Shown: positions 33,015 to 43,730, counted from the first letter of the stretch. The stretch: 64,000 nt of DNA from Humimonas sp964465015 (GCA_964465015.1 CAYXHP010000013.1:1-64000); one strand, 5' to 3'. Notes: generated from the letters alone by a model not told the origin. A program made the numbers and translations.

Positions 33015-35006
33015 CTAGGCCGGGGCCCGCTCGCCGGTCACCACGGAGGACGGACTCTCGCGCTCCGATGAACGGCCGCCCGGCGCGGTGGGCCGTCCGT
33101 GCGTGCGGTGTCCATCGAGGCGCAGGATCTCCCGAACCCGGTCCGAGCGCAGCTCCTCCTTCTCCCGGAGTTCCTCGGCCAGCCGATCCAGGCCGTCCCT
33201 GTGCTCGCCCAGAACGGCGACGGCCCGATCGTAGGCGGCGTTAAGAATCTTCTGGATCTCCTCGTCGACGTCCCTGGCGGTCGCGTCGCTGTACTCGCGG
33301 TGGCGGGCGATCTGCTCGCCCAGGAACACCTGGTCGCTCTGGCTTCCCAGCGAGATGTCCTTGAAGCGATCGCTCATTCCCCAGTCCAGCACCATCTTGC
33401 GCGCCAGGCGCGTGGCCTGCTTGAGGTCCTGCTCGGCTCCGGACGTGGCCGTGCCCATCACCAGGTCCTCGGCGGCTCGTCCCCCCATCATCACGGCCAG
33501 TCGGTCCAGGATGTACTCCTTCCGGTAGAGGTACTTGTCCCGCTCGGGGAGCTGCTGGGTGACCCCCATGGCGCGCCCCCGGGGCACGATCGTGACCTTG
33601 TGGATCGGATCGGCGTTGGGGAGGGAGGCGGCGACCAGCGTGTGCCCTCCCTCGTGGTAGGCGAGCAGGAGCTTCTCCTCGTCGGTGAGGGCCAGGTTCT
33701 CCCGCTCCAGGCCCATCATGACCTTGTCGCGCGCCTCGTCGGTGGCCCGCTCGTCGATCTCCTCCTTGTCCTCGCGGGCGGCGAGGAGGGCCGCCTCGTT
33801 GAGCAGGTTCTTGAGGTCGGCGCCGCTGAATCCCGGGGTGCCCCGGGCCAGGTCCTCCAGGTCGACGTCGCTGGCCAGGGGCTTGTCACGCGCGTGCAGC
33901 CGGAGGATCCGCCGGCGCGCGTCGAGGGTGGGCAGGTCCACGGTGATCCGCCGGTCGAAACGGCCCGGCCTCAGCAGGGCGGGGTCCAGGATGTCGGGCC
34001 GGTTGGTGGCCGCCATCACGATGACCTCGTGGGTGGGGTCGAAGCCGTCCATCTCGGAGAGGAGCTGATTCAAGGTCTGCTCGCGCTCATCGTGACCCCC
34101 ACCCAGCCCGGCCCCCCGCCGCCGCCCGATCGAGTCGAGCTCATCGATGAAGATGATGGAGGGCGACGACTGCTTGGCGTTCTGGAACAGATCCCGGATG
34201 CGTGAGGCTCCCACCCCGACGAGCATCTCCATGAAGTCCGACCCGGTCATGTGGAAGAAGGGGGCCTCGGCCTCTCCGGCCACGGCCCGCGCGAGCAGCG
34301 TCTTGCCGGTTCCGGGCGGTCCCACGAGCAGGACGCCATGCGGGATCTCTCCTCCCAGGCGTTGGAATCGCTCCGGGTCCTTGAGGAACTCGATGATCTC
34401 CTCGAGCTCTCGCTTGGCTCCCTCCAGCCCCGCCACGTCGTCGAAGGTGGTGCTCTCGTCGGTACGCTCGTACGGCTTCGCCCTGGACCGTCCCATCGAG
34501 AAGAGACCCTGACCCTGCGAGCGCATGCGCGAGATGAACAGCCAGCCGAGCCACAGCAGGAGGAGGAAGGGGGCGACCTGAACGATGACGGCCCACCAGG
34601 AGAAGGTGGACTGGGGCCGGGTCTGCACGGTGACGTCCTTGGCCCTCAGGTCTCCCAGGAGCGTGGGGTCGCCGAACGAGGGTACGTAGGTGACAAACGC
34701 CCTGTAGGTATGCGAGTTGCCGTTGGGTCCCGTGGTCTTCGCGGACTGGGAGAGGCTGCCCTCGATCTTCTGCCCCGTGACGGTCACGCGCCGGACGTGG
34801 CCCGCCTCGACCTGTTGGTGGAAGGCCGTGTACGATATGTGCGTGCGCTCGTGTCCTCCCGGCCCGAGCGGGCTCCACAACCACACGAGGAGGAGACCGG
34901 CCAGGATGAGCCACACCAGCCCGCCCATGCCGCCGCTCGACCATCCGTTGCCGGCCGGACCGCGCGGAGTCGGGTCCCTGCCGCCTCGTCCGTCGACTCG
35001 TCGCAA
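33015..35006 (-). CDS. ftsH: ATP-dependent zinc metalloprotease FtsH
   Basis: 663 residues, TTG start. Two membrane helices (about 29-44 and 138-158) with a periplasmic domain between, Walker A GPPGTGKT (229-236), Walker B IIFIDELD, second region of homology MAATNRPDILDPALLRPGRFDRR, and the protease motif HEGGH (451-455). It degrades misfolded membrane proteins and short-lived regulators as a hexamer at the inner membrane. Odd: the pore loop, usually F-V-G or Y-V-G, reads L-V-G in EMLVGVGASR (about 260-269). The C-terminal 60 residues are charged and disordered. Divergent from otsB and convergent with an mscS gene, so it may belong to the same stress-response neighbourhood. Confidence 0.95.
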   Translation of the reverse strand: MRRVDGRGGRDPTPRGPAGNGWSSGGMGGLVWLILAGLLLVWLWSPLGPGGHERTHISYTAFHQQVEAGHVRRVTVTGQKIEGSLSQSAKTTGPNGNSHTYRAFVTYVPSFGDPTLLGDLRAKDVTVQTRPQSTFSWWAVIVQVAPFLLLLWLGWLFISRMRSQGQGLFSMGRSRAKPYERTDESTTFDDVAGLEGAKRELEEIIEFLKDPERFQRLGGEIPHGVLLVGPPGTGKTLLARAVAGEAEAPFFHMTGSDFMEMLVGVGASRIRDLFQNAKQSSPSIIFIDELDSIGRRRGAGLGGGHDEREQTLNQLLSEMDGFDPTHEVIVMAATNRPDILDPALLRPGRFDRRITVDLPTLDARRRILRLHARDKPLASDVDLEDLARGTPGFSGADLKNLLNEAALLAAREDKEEIDERATDEARDKVMMGLERENLALTDEEKLLLAYHEGGHTLVAASLPNADPIHKVTIVPRGRAMGVTQQLPERDKYLYRKEYILDRLAVMMGGRAAEDLVMGTATSGAEQDLKQATRLARKMVLDWGMSDRFKDISLGSQSDQVFLGEQIARHREYSDATARDVDEEIQKILNAAYDRAVAVLGEHRDGLDRLAEELREKEELRSDRVREILRLDGHRTHGRPTAPGGRSSERESPSSVVTGERAPA

Positions 35007-35147
35007 CTCCGTCTCCCGCTTCTATGTCCCGTCGCCGCGCATGGCGTCGATCTCCACTTCCGGCACCTGGCCGGACGCTGCGACCCCACGGACTTGCAAG
35101 AGTGGGGCGAGGACCGCGCGCACGGCTTCTGTCGGGGCCCTGTCGAC

Positions 35148-36008
35148 GTGAAGGTTCTGCGCGCGACGTTCGACCCGGACGCGTTCTTCGGCCGGCTCGC
35201 CCGGGCGACGTCGCGTGTCCTGTTCCTCGACTACGACGGGACCCTGGCCCCCTTCCGGGTCGATCCATCGCAGGCCCGGCCCTACGATGGGGTCCGGGAG
35301 CGCCTGTCCCGGATCCGCGAGGCCGGCACACGCCTGGTCGTCGTGAGCGGCAGGCCGGCCGCGGAGGTCCGGGACCTCGTCGGCCTGTGGCCGGCGCCCG
35401 AGGTGTGGGGCACGCACGGCTGGGAGCGTGCCGCGCCCGGCGCGCCGCCGGAGCCGGTCCGCCTGACCGAGGACGCGCGGCGGGGTCTCGAGGAGGGCAT
35501 CGATCGTCCCGGTGTGGCGGGCGGACCGGGGAGAATCGAGCGCAAGCCCGCCGCGGTGGCGCTCCACGTCCGCGGCCTGGACGAGGACACCGCGCGGGAG
35601 GCACTGGAGCGAGCTCGGCGTGCCTGGGCGCCGCTGGCCCGGGAGCGCGGACTCTCGGTACGCTCCTTCGACGGGGGGCTCGAGCTCCTGGCGTCCGGAC
35701 GCGACAAGGGCGAGGCCGTGCGCACGGTCCTGCGCGAGGCGGCGGAGTCGGCCGCCGGGCCGATGTCGGTCGGGCCTGGCGGTTCCGAGGGTCCGGACGC
35801 GGGTCCGATCCCCGGGACGGAGCGCGTGGAGGCCGCGTACCTGGGAGACGACCTCACGGACGAGGACGCGTTCCGTGCGCTGCGCGGGCGCGGGGCGGCG
35901 GTCCTCGTGCGCCCGGAGCCGCGCGAGACCGAGGCCGACGCGTGGCTGAAGCCGCCGGGGGAGCTGCTGACTTTTCTGGACCGTTGGATCGCGGCGACGA
36001 GCGGGTGA
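35148..36008 (+). CDS. otsB: Trehalose-6-phosphate phosphatase OtsB
   Basis: 286 residues; GTG 35148 is the first in-frame start before the conserved region, with only a weak GGGG upstream. HAD-type phosphatase: nucleophile motif LFLDYDGTLAPF (about 25-36), VVVSGRP, the RIERKPAAVALH segment, GRDKGEAV with the conserved Lys and YLGDDLTDEDAF at the C-terminus. It removes phosphate from trehalose 6-phosphate. Proline/glycine insertion around 205-220 is longer than usual. Ends 10 bases before an mscS gene, which in turn overlaps otsA. Confidence 0.93.
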   Translation: MKVLRATFDPDAFFGRLARATSRVLFLDYDGTLAPFRVDPSQARPYDGVRERLSRIREAGTRLVVVSGRPAAEVRDLVGLWPAPEVWGTHGWERAAPGAPPEPVRLTEDARRGLEEGIDRPGVAGGPGRIERKPAAVALHVRGLDEDTAREALERARRAWAPLARERGLSVRSFDGGLELLASGRDKGEAVRTVLREAAESAAGPMSVGPGGSEGPDAGPIPGTERVEAAYLGDDLTDEDAFRALRGRGAAVLVRPEPRETEADAWLKPPGELLTFLDRWIAATSG

Positions 36009-36018
36009 CGGAGACGGG

Positions 36019-37110
36019 ATGAGCTTCTGGGATACGCCCCTGTACGGAAACACGCCGGTGCGCTGGCTCACGGCGGCGGGAGTCCTGGTGGGGGCGCTCG
36101 TCGTGTTTCGGGTGGCGGCGGCGCTGCTGGTGAAGCGGCTGCGGGCCCTGGCCCGGCGCACCCGGACGGGCCTCGACGACCTGGCGGCGCTCCTCCTGGA
36201 GCGCACCGGCGCGCTCTTCCTGATCGTCGTGGCCCTGTGGGTCTCCACCTGGATCCTGGCGCTCCCGGGACGTGTCGATCGCGCCATGCGGGTGGGCGCC
36301 ATTCTCGCCGTCCTGGCCCAGGTCGGCGTGTGGGGCGCGGTCGTCATCAGCTTCGCCATCGGGCGCTACCGGGATCGGCAGCTGGCGACCGACGCCGACG
36401 CGGTCACCACCATGAGCGCGTTCGGCTTTCTCGGGAAGCTCGCGCTGTGGAGCCTCCTCGTCCTCGTGGCGCTCGACAACCTGGGGTTCCACGTCAAGAC
36501 GCTCCTGGCCGGGCTGGGGGTCGGCGGAATCGCCGTGGCGCTGGCCCTGCAGAACATCCTCGGCGACCTGTTCGCCTCCCTGTCCATCGTGCTCGACAAA
36601 CCCTTCGTGATCGGCGACTTCCTCGTCATGGGGGAGCACATGGGCACGGTGGAGCGGGTGGGCATCAAGACCACCCGGCTCCGGAGCCTGTCGGGCGAGC
36701 AGCTCGTGTTCTCCAACACCGACCTGCTCAAGGCTCGAATCCGGAACTACGGGCGCATGCGGGAACGGCGCGCCGTGTTCCAGTTCGGCATCACGTACGA
36801 CACGCCCCCCGACGTGGCGGCCCGGGTTCCTGAGATGGTCCGGGACATGCTCGAGAAGCACGAGCAGGTCCGGGTGGACCGCGCGCACTTCAAGAGCTTC
36901 GGCGACTCGGCACTCCAGTACGAGGCGGTCTATTTCGTCTCGGACCCGGATTTCAACCTCTACATGGACATACAGCAAGACGTGAACATAGAGATGATGC
37001 GCCGCTTCGCGGACGAGGGCGTGGAGTTCGCCTTCCCGACGAGGACCGTCCTCCTGGAACGGTCCGGCGAGGAGGTGGCGGGGTCCAGCCGCGAGTCCCC
37101 CGATGCCTGA
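36019..37110 (+). CDS. MscS-family mechanosensitive channel (2), inside the trehalose cassette
   Basis: 363 residues, ATG start 10 bases after otsB; the last 8 bases overlap the otsA start. Four or five membrane helices (about 15-38, 57-80, 92-115, 136-156), pore helix GLGVGGIAVALALQNILGDLF and beta domain GDFLVMGEHMGTVERVG, then the vestibule with FGITYDTP. Different subclass from the channel at 31928 (pore end NILGDLF instead of DTLSNLF). Being translated with otsA, it probably balances trehalose build-up: synthesis under high salt, release on dilution (inference). Confidence 0.92.
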   Translation: MSFWDTPLYGNTPVRWLTAAGVLVGALVVFRVAAALLVKRLRALARRTRTGLDDLAALLLERTGALFLIVVALWVSTWILALPGRVDRAMRVGAILAVLAQVGVWGAVVISFAIGRYRDRQLATDADAVTTMSAFGFLGKLALWSLLVLVALDNLGFHVKTLLAGLGVGGIAVALALQNILGDLFASLSIVLDKPFVIGDFLVMGEHMGTVERVGIKTTRLRSLSGEQLVFSNTDLLKARIRNYGRMRERRAVFQFGITYDTPPDVAARVPEMVRDMLEKHEQVRVDRAHFKSFGDSALQYEAVYFVSDPDFNLYMDIQQDVNIEMMRRFADEGVEFAFPTRTVLLERSGEEVAGSSRESPDA

Positions 37111-38629
37111 TGCGAAAGGAAGCCCCGTCGCCGGCGCCTCGTTCCCGGGACGCCGCATCGTCGTGGCCTCCAACCGGCTACCCCTCCGGCTCCAGCGGAC
37201 CGGGGACGGCTGGGAGGCGGAATCGGGGTCCGGTGGCCTGGTCACGGCGTTGGCCCCGGTGCTGCGCAATCGCGGGGGGGTGTGGGTGGGCTGGCCCGGG
37301 ACGGTGGAGCGGGACTCGGAGGGCCTGCGCGAAGTGCTGGAGCGCGCCACCGCCGACACGGGCTACCGGCTCGAGCCCGTGTCGCTCACGCGCGACGAGC
37401 GGGACAACTACTACTACGGTTTTTCCAACGAAGTGCTCTGGCCGCTCCTCCACGACCTCCAGACTCTGTTCCGTTTCGACCCCGACTACTGGTCGGCGTA
37501 CGACCGGGTGAACCGATCCTTCGCCAGGACGCTCGCGCGGGTGGCGGGCCCGGACGACTACCTGTGGGTGCACGACTACCACCTCATGCTGGTGGCGGCC
37601 TCCCTTCGAGACCTGGGCGTGACCAACCGCGTCGGCTTCTTCCTGCACACGCCTTTCCCGGGTCCGGACATCCTGGTCAAGCTGCCGTGGCGCATGGATA
37701 TCCTGAGTTCGCTGCTGTGCTACGACCTGCTCGGCTTCCAGACCATTCGGGACCGTAACAACTTCCTGGCCTGCGCCGCGCAGTTCCTGCGGGACGTGCG
37801 GGTGGAGGGGGAGGGGACGGTCGTGCGGTGCGACTTCGGAGACCGGCACGTTCGGGTCGGGGCCTTCCCCATCAGCATCGACTTCGAGGCCTTCGACCGC
37901 ACCGCCCGTAGCGGGGAGACCGCCGCGGCCATGCGGGAGCTGTCCGGGATCGCGCCGGGCGGGCACATGATCCTGGGCGTGGACCGGCTGGACTACACCA
38001 AGGGCATTCCCAACCGGCTGGACGCGTTCGAGACGATGCTCGAGCGTCGGCCCTCTCTGCGGGGCAAAGTGACGCTGGTGCAGATCGTGGTGCCGAGTCG
38101 CGAGCACATTCCGGAGTATTCCGAGCTCAAGGAGGAGATCGAACGCCAGGTGGGGCGCATCAACGGCCGCTTCACCTACGAGTCCTGGGTCCCCGTCCAC
38201 TACCTGTATCGGAGCCTGGAGCGCCCGGTCCTCGTGGCCCACTATCGCAAAGCCAACGTGGCGCTGGTCACGCCGCTCGGGGACGGGATGAACCTGGTGG
38301 CCAAGGAGTTCTGCGCGGCGAGCGTGGACCTCGAGGGGGTCCTCATCCTGAGCGAGTTCGCCGGCGCGGCGGCGCAGCTGCAGGACGGAGCCCTGCTGGT
38401 GAACCCCTTCGACATCCTCGAGGTGGCCGATGCCCTCGCCGCCGCGGTGCGCATGCCGGCCGAAGAGCGCCATCGTCGCATGGAGCGACTGCGCGCGGCC
38501 GTGCGGGACCAGGACGTGTTCTGGTGGGTGGAGAGCTTCGCGCGGGCGGCCTCCAGCGACGAGCTGCCCCGTCTGCCGACCCTGCCGGAGTTCGTGCCGG
38601 GGTCGGGCTGGAGGCCGGATCCGTGTTGA
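37103..38629 (+). CDS. otsA: Trehalose-6-phosphate synthase OtsA
   Basis: 508 residues, ATG overlapping the end of mscS. GT20 glycosyltransferase making trehalose 6-phosphate from UDP-glucose (or ADP/GDP-glucose) and glucose 6-phosphate. Seen: VASNRLPLRL at the N-terminus, SGGLVTAL, WVHDYHLML, RVGFFLHTPFPG, VDRLDYTKGIPNRL with the active-site Arg/Lys and NLVAKEFCA near residues 395-403. Full length for a single-domain enzyme; the phosphatase is the separate otsB two genes upstream. Followed by a promoter for prs. Confidence 0.96.
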   Translation: MPDAKGSPVAGASFPGRRIVVASNRLPLRLQRTGDGWEAESGSGGLVTALAPVLRNRGGVWVGWPGTVERDSEGLREVLERATADTGYRLEPVSLTRDERDNYYYGFSNEVLWPLLHDLQTLFRFDPDYWSAYDRVNRSFARTLARVAGPDDYLWVHDYHLMLVAASLRDLGVTNRVGFFLHTPFPGPDILVKLPWRMDILSSLLCYDLLGFQTIRDRNNFLACAAQFLRDVRVEGEGTVVRCDFGDRHVRVGAFPISIDFEAFDRTARSGETAAAMRELSGIAPGGHMILGVDRLDYTKGIPNRLDAFETMLERRPSLRGKVTLVQIVVPSREHIPEYSELKEEIERQVGRINGRFTYESWVPVHYLYRSLERPVLVAHYRKANVALVTPLGDGMNLVAKEFCAASVDLEGVLILSEFAGAAAQLQDGALLVNPFDILEVADALAAAVRMPAEERHRRMERLRAAVRDQDVFWWVESFARAASSDELPRLPTLPEFVPGSGWRPDPC

Positions 38630-38652
38630 GGCCGCGGGGCCGCCGATCGCGT

Positions 38653-38681
38653 TGACGAACGGCCTCTCCGGATGTAGCCTG
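38653..38681 (+). promoter_or_regulatory. Promoter for the prs-rplY-pth transcription unit
   Basis: TTGACG (38653-38658), 17-base spacer, TAGCCT (38676-38681). Transcription would start near 38688, which makes the TTG at 38690 useless as a start codon and supports ATG 38726 for prs. The dyad AGCCT-GAT-AGGCT (38677-38689) overlaps the -10 and start point and may be an operator. Confidence 0.5.
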
Positions 38682-38725
38682 ATAGGCTCTTGAGGATTCG
38701 CGCACCCGCAGACACCGAGGAGAGC

Positions 38726-39754
38726 ATGCCGGAGCTATCGGCCACGGCGAGCCCGATGATGTTGCTCGCCGGGACCGCGAACCCCGCCCTCGCCGAGCGC
38801 ATCTCGGCCGAGCTCGGACGCCCGCTGTGCGACGTGACGATCAAGCGCTTCGCCGACGGTGAGATCTTCGTCCGCATCGACGAGAACGTGCGCGGCCGGG
38901 ACGTGTTCATCATTCAGCCCACCAACCCGCCCGGCGACAACGTGCTCGAGCTCCTCATACTCATCGATGCGGCCAAGCGCGCGTCGGCCGCGCGGGTGAC
39001 GGCCGTGGTGCCCTATTACGGCTACGCGCGCCAGGACCGGAAGGACCAGCCGCGCGTGTCGATCGCGGCCAAGCTGATGGCCAACCTGATCACGGCCGCG
39101 GGGGCCGACCGACTTCTCTCCATCGACTTCCATCAGCACCAGCTGCAGGGCTTCTTCGACATCCCGGTGGATCACCTGTACGCCGCCCCGGTGCTCACCG
39201 GGCGCTACCAGGAGCTGGAGCTCGAGAAGCCGGTGATCGTGGCGACGGACGTGGGGGCGGCCAAGATGGCGCGCGGCTACGCGCAGCGCCTCGGCGGAGC
39301 CAGCCTGGCCATCATCGACAAGCGCCGGCCGGGACCCAACGTGGCGGAGGTCTCCAACGTGGTGGGCGAAGTGGAGGGCCGACCCTGTCTGATCGTCGAC
39401 GACATGATCGACACGGCCGGGACGATGTCGGGCGCCGTCACGGCGCTTCTGGAACGCGGAGCGACGCGGGTGTACTGCGTGGCGACCCACGCGCTGCTCT
39501 CGGGGCCCGCCATCGAGCGGCTCGGGAGCGTGGATGTCGAGGAGGTCGTGGTGACGGACACGATCGCCGTCCCGCCGGAGAAGCGGGAGGCACTGCCGTC
39601 CCTGCGGATCCTCTCCGTGGCGGGGCTGCTCGCCCGGGCGATCGAGAACACCCATTTCAACCGCTCCGTGAGCTCATTGTTCAACGGCGCGTCCTCCACC
39701 GAGGACGGAGCCGCGATCGGCTCGCGGGCGGTGGCGACGGATAGAGAGGGCTGA
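38726..39754 (+). CDS. prs: Ribose-phosphate pyrophosphokinase
   Basis: 342 residues from ATG 38726, with GAGG at 38717-38720; the frame is open upstream to a TTG at 38690 but the promoter position argues against it. Makes PRPP from ribose 5-phosphate and ATP for nucleotide, His and Trp synthesis. Seen: the KRFADGEIFVRIDENVRG flexible-loop region (written here in part), YYGYARQDRK, SIDFHQHQLQGFFDIP, the KRRPGPN segment and the PRPP-binding LIVDDMIDTAGTM. Slightly long because of a variable C-terminus of about 25 residues. First gene of the prs-rplY-pth run. Confidence 0.96.
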   Translation: MPELSATASPMMLLAGTANPALAERISAELGRPLCDVTIKRFADGEIFVRIDENVRGRDVFIIQPTNPPGDNVLELLILIDAAKRASAARVTAVVPYYGYARQDRKDQPRVSIAAKLMANLITAAGADRLLSIDFHQHQLQGFFDIPVDHLYAAPVLTGRYQELELEKPVIVATDVGAAKMARGYAQRLGGASLAIIDKRRPGPNVAEVSNVVGEVEGRPCLIVDDMIDTAGTMSGAVTALLERGATRVYCVATHALLSGPAIERLGSVDVEEVVVTDTIAVPPEKREALPSLRILSVAGLLARAIENTHFNRSVSSLFNGASSTEDGAAIGSRAVATDREG

Positions 39755-39755
39755 C

Positions 39756-40454
39756 ATGGCGGTCGAAGCGATGCTGAAGGCTGAGGAACGCACGGAGACC
39801 GGAACGGGGGCGTCGCGCCGCATGCGCCGCGACGGCTTCGTGCCGGCGGTGGTCTACGGCCACGGCGAGTCGTCCCGGAACCTCAAGGTTCGCGAGCGCG
39901 AGCTCAGGGCGCTCCTCGACCGGATCAGCGTGGAGAACACCCTGGTCGACCTGGAAGTCGAGGGGGCCCCCACCCAGAAGGTGCTCATCCGCGAGGTACA
40001 GCGTCACCCGTGGAGAGCGCGGGTGCTTCACGTGGACTTCTTCCAGATCCGGGCGGATGAGAAGATCCGCGTGGCCGTGCCGCTCGAGCTCGTGGGCGTC
40101 CCCAGGGGCGTCCAGGACGAGGACGGCATCCTGCAGCAGAGCAAGCACGAGATCGAGGTCGAGTGCCTGCCAGGCGAGATCCCGGAGAAGTTCGAGCTGG
40201 ACGTGTCGAACCTGGAGATCGGGGACTCCCTCCACGTCGCCGATCTGAACACCGGAGGGGTGCGTCCGCTGGAGGATCTCGACCTCACCCTGTGCGTGGT
40301 CGTTCCGCCCACCGTCATCCAGGTCGAGGAGGAGGAAGCCGAGGAGGGCGTCCTGCTCGAGGGCCTCGAGCCGGAGCTGGTGGGGCGCGAGGGCGAGGAG
40401 GAGGGCGAGGAATCCGAGGACGGCCGCGAAAGCGGGGAGGAAGAGGAGAACTAG
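39756..40454 (+). CDS. rplY: 50S ribosomal protein bL25 (CTC/general stress form)
   Basis: 232 residues, ATG one base after the prs stop. 5S-rRNA-binding protein: N-terminal L25 domain with GASRRMRRDGFVPAVVYG, then VLIREVQRHPWRARVLHVDFFQ, and the C-terminal TL5/CTC beta domain with LPGEIPEKFELDVSNLEIGD. The last 45 residues are almost all Glu/Asp/Gly, an acidic tail probably disordered. The longer two-domain CTC form is the one linked to stress in other bacteria. Confidence 0.96.
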   Translation: MAVEAMLKAEERTETGTGASRRMRRDGFVPAVVYGHGESSRNLKVRERELRALLDRISVENTLVDLEVEGAPTQKVLIREVQRHPWRARVLHVDFFQIRADEKIRVAVPLELVGVPRGVQDEDGILQQSKHEIEVECLPGEIPEKFELDVSNLEIGDSLHVADLNTGGVRPLEDLDLTLCVVVPPTVIQVEEEEAEEGVLLEGLEPELVGREGEEEGEESEDGRESGEEEEN

Positions 40455-40490
40455 CGTCTCCTCCGGTCTTCGCCGCCCGGCCCGGGACCC

Positions 40491-41057
40491 GTGAAGGTCA
40501 TCCTCGCCCTGGGGAATCCCGGCGACCGCTACCGGGACACCCGGCACAACGTCGGCTGGTGGCTGGCCGACCGGCTCCGGACGGAGTGGTCGTTCCCGGC
40601 CTTCCGTGAGCGGGGTCCGGCGCGAAGCGCCGCGGGTCGCCGCGCAGGCGCAGACGTGAGGATCGTCGAGCCCCTCACCTACGTGAACCGGAGCGGCGCG
40701 GTGGTGCGCGCGCTGGTGGCGGAGACGGGACTCGACCCGTCGGAGGACCTGCTGGTCCTGGTGGACGACGTGGCGCTTCCACCGGGCACGGTGCGCCTGC
40801 GGGCGAGCGGATCGTCCGGGGGGCACAACGGGCTGGTCTCCGTCGAGGAGGCGGTGGGCGGCCGGGAGTACGCGCGGCTGCGCATCGGCGTGGGCCGCCC
40901 GGAGGACGAGCGGATCGACCTGGCCGAGTGGGTGCTGGCGCCGCTCCCGGGCCCCGAGGAGGAGGCCGTGCTGGGCGCGTTCCCCAGGGCCGTCCAGGCG
41001 GTGGAGTGCTGGCTCGACGAGGGCGTCGAGACGGCCATGAGTCGAACCAACGGCTGA
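40491..41057 (+). CDS. pth: Peptidyl-tRNA hydrolase
   Basis: 188 residues, GTG start. Releases peptides from prematurely dropped peptidyl-tRNAs. Catalytic core intact: LGNPGDRYRDTRHNVGW with the general-base His, YVNRSG with the Asn, VDDVALPPG with the conserved Asp and GGHNGL with the second His. The residue before the conserved Asp, often His (HDE/HDD), is Val here. Size is normal. Follows rplY by 36 bases as in many genomes. Confidence 0.95.
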   Translation: MKVILALGNPGDRYRDTRHNVGWWLADRLRTEWSFPAFRERGPARSAAGRRAGADVRIVEPLTYVNRSGAVVRALVAETGLDPSEDLLVLVDDVALPPGTVRLRASGSSGGHNGLVSVEEAVGGREYARLRIGVGRPEDERIDLAEWVLAPLPGPEEEAVLGAFPRAVQAVECWLDEGVETAMSRTNG

Positions 41058-41105
41058 GCCCGACACGACCCGGGCCATCGAACCCCGAAGAGGAGAGAGA
41101 AGGCC

Positions 41106-43244
<2,139 letters not shown>

Positions 43245-43306
43245 GGATCGACCGAGCCTCCCGAGCGGAGGCACCAGGCCGGCGGGCCACGCGTCCGCCC
43301 ACTCCT

Positions 43307-43328
43307 GCTCCGGACCACGGTCCGGGGC
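43307..43328. promoter_or_regulatory. Near-perfect hairpin between hppA and rpsF
   Basis: GCTCCGGACC (43307-43316) and GGTCCGGGGC (43319-43328) are self-complementary, giving a stem of about nine pairs with a CACG tetraloop once the last pair opens. It ends 24 bases before the rpsF ATG. It may be a terminator for hppA or a leader element; S6:S18 complexes are known to bind rpsF leaders in several phyla, but I cannot confirm that motif. Confidence 0.45.
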
Positions 43329-43352
43329 CGAACGAGACCGGAGGAGAGAGAC

Positions 43353-43727
43353 ATGCGAGAGTACGAGACCGTGTACATCTTCCAGCCGACCCTCGAGTCC
43401 GAGGAGATCGAGGCCAAGCTGGAATCGTACCACCAGCGCCTCCTCGGCGACGACGCCGAGATCACCGCGGTCGAGCACTGGGGCCGGCGGCAGCTGGCCT
43501 ACGAGATCGCCGGGCAGGCCAACGGCTACTACGTCGTCGCCCAGTTCCGCACCGAACCCTCCCGCCTGCAGCCGTTCGAGAGCGCGCTCAAGATGGACGA
43601 GGCGGTCCTGCGCCACCTCGTGGTCCTCTCGGAGGGCGAGTCGCCGGTCCTGCCGTCCCTGCGCGGCGAGGACGAGGAGGACGAGGACGACGACCGCGAC
43701 GACCGCGATGAAGACGAGGAGGATTGA
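43353..43727 (+). CDS. rpsF: 30S ribosomal protein bS6
   Basis: 124 residues, ATG with GGAGGAGAGAG upstream. Ferredoxin-like fold with YETVYIFQP, VEHWGRRQLAYEI and DEAVLRHLVVL. It binds bS18 on the 30S platform. The last 20 residues are a run of Asp/Glu/Arg, an unusually acidic tail. Three bases before rpsR. Confidence 0.96.
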   Translation: MREYETVYIFQPTLESEEIEAKLESYHQRLLGDDAEITAVEHWGRRQLAYEIAGQANGYYVVAQFRTEPSRLQPFESALKMDEAVLRHLVVLSEGESPVLPSLRGEDEEDEDDDRDDRDEDEED

Positions 43728-43730
43728 GCC

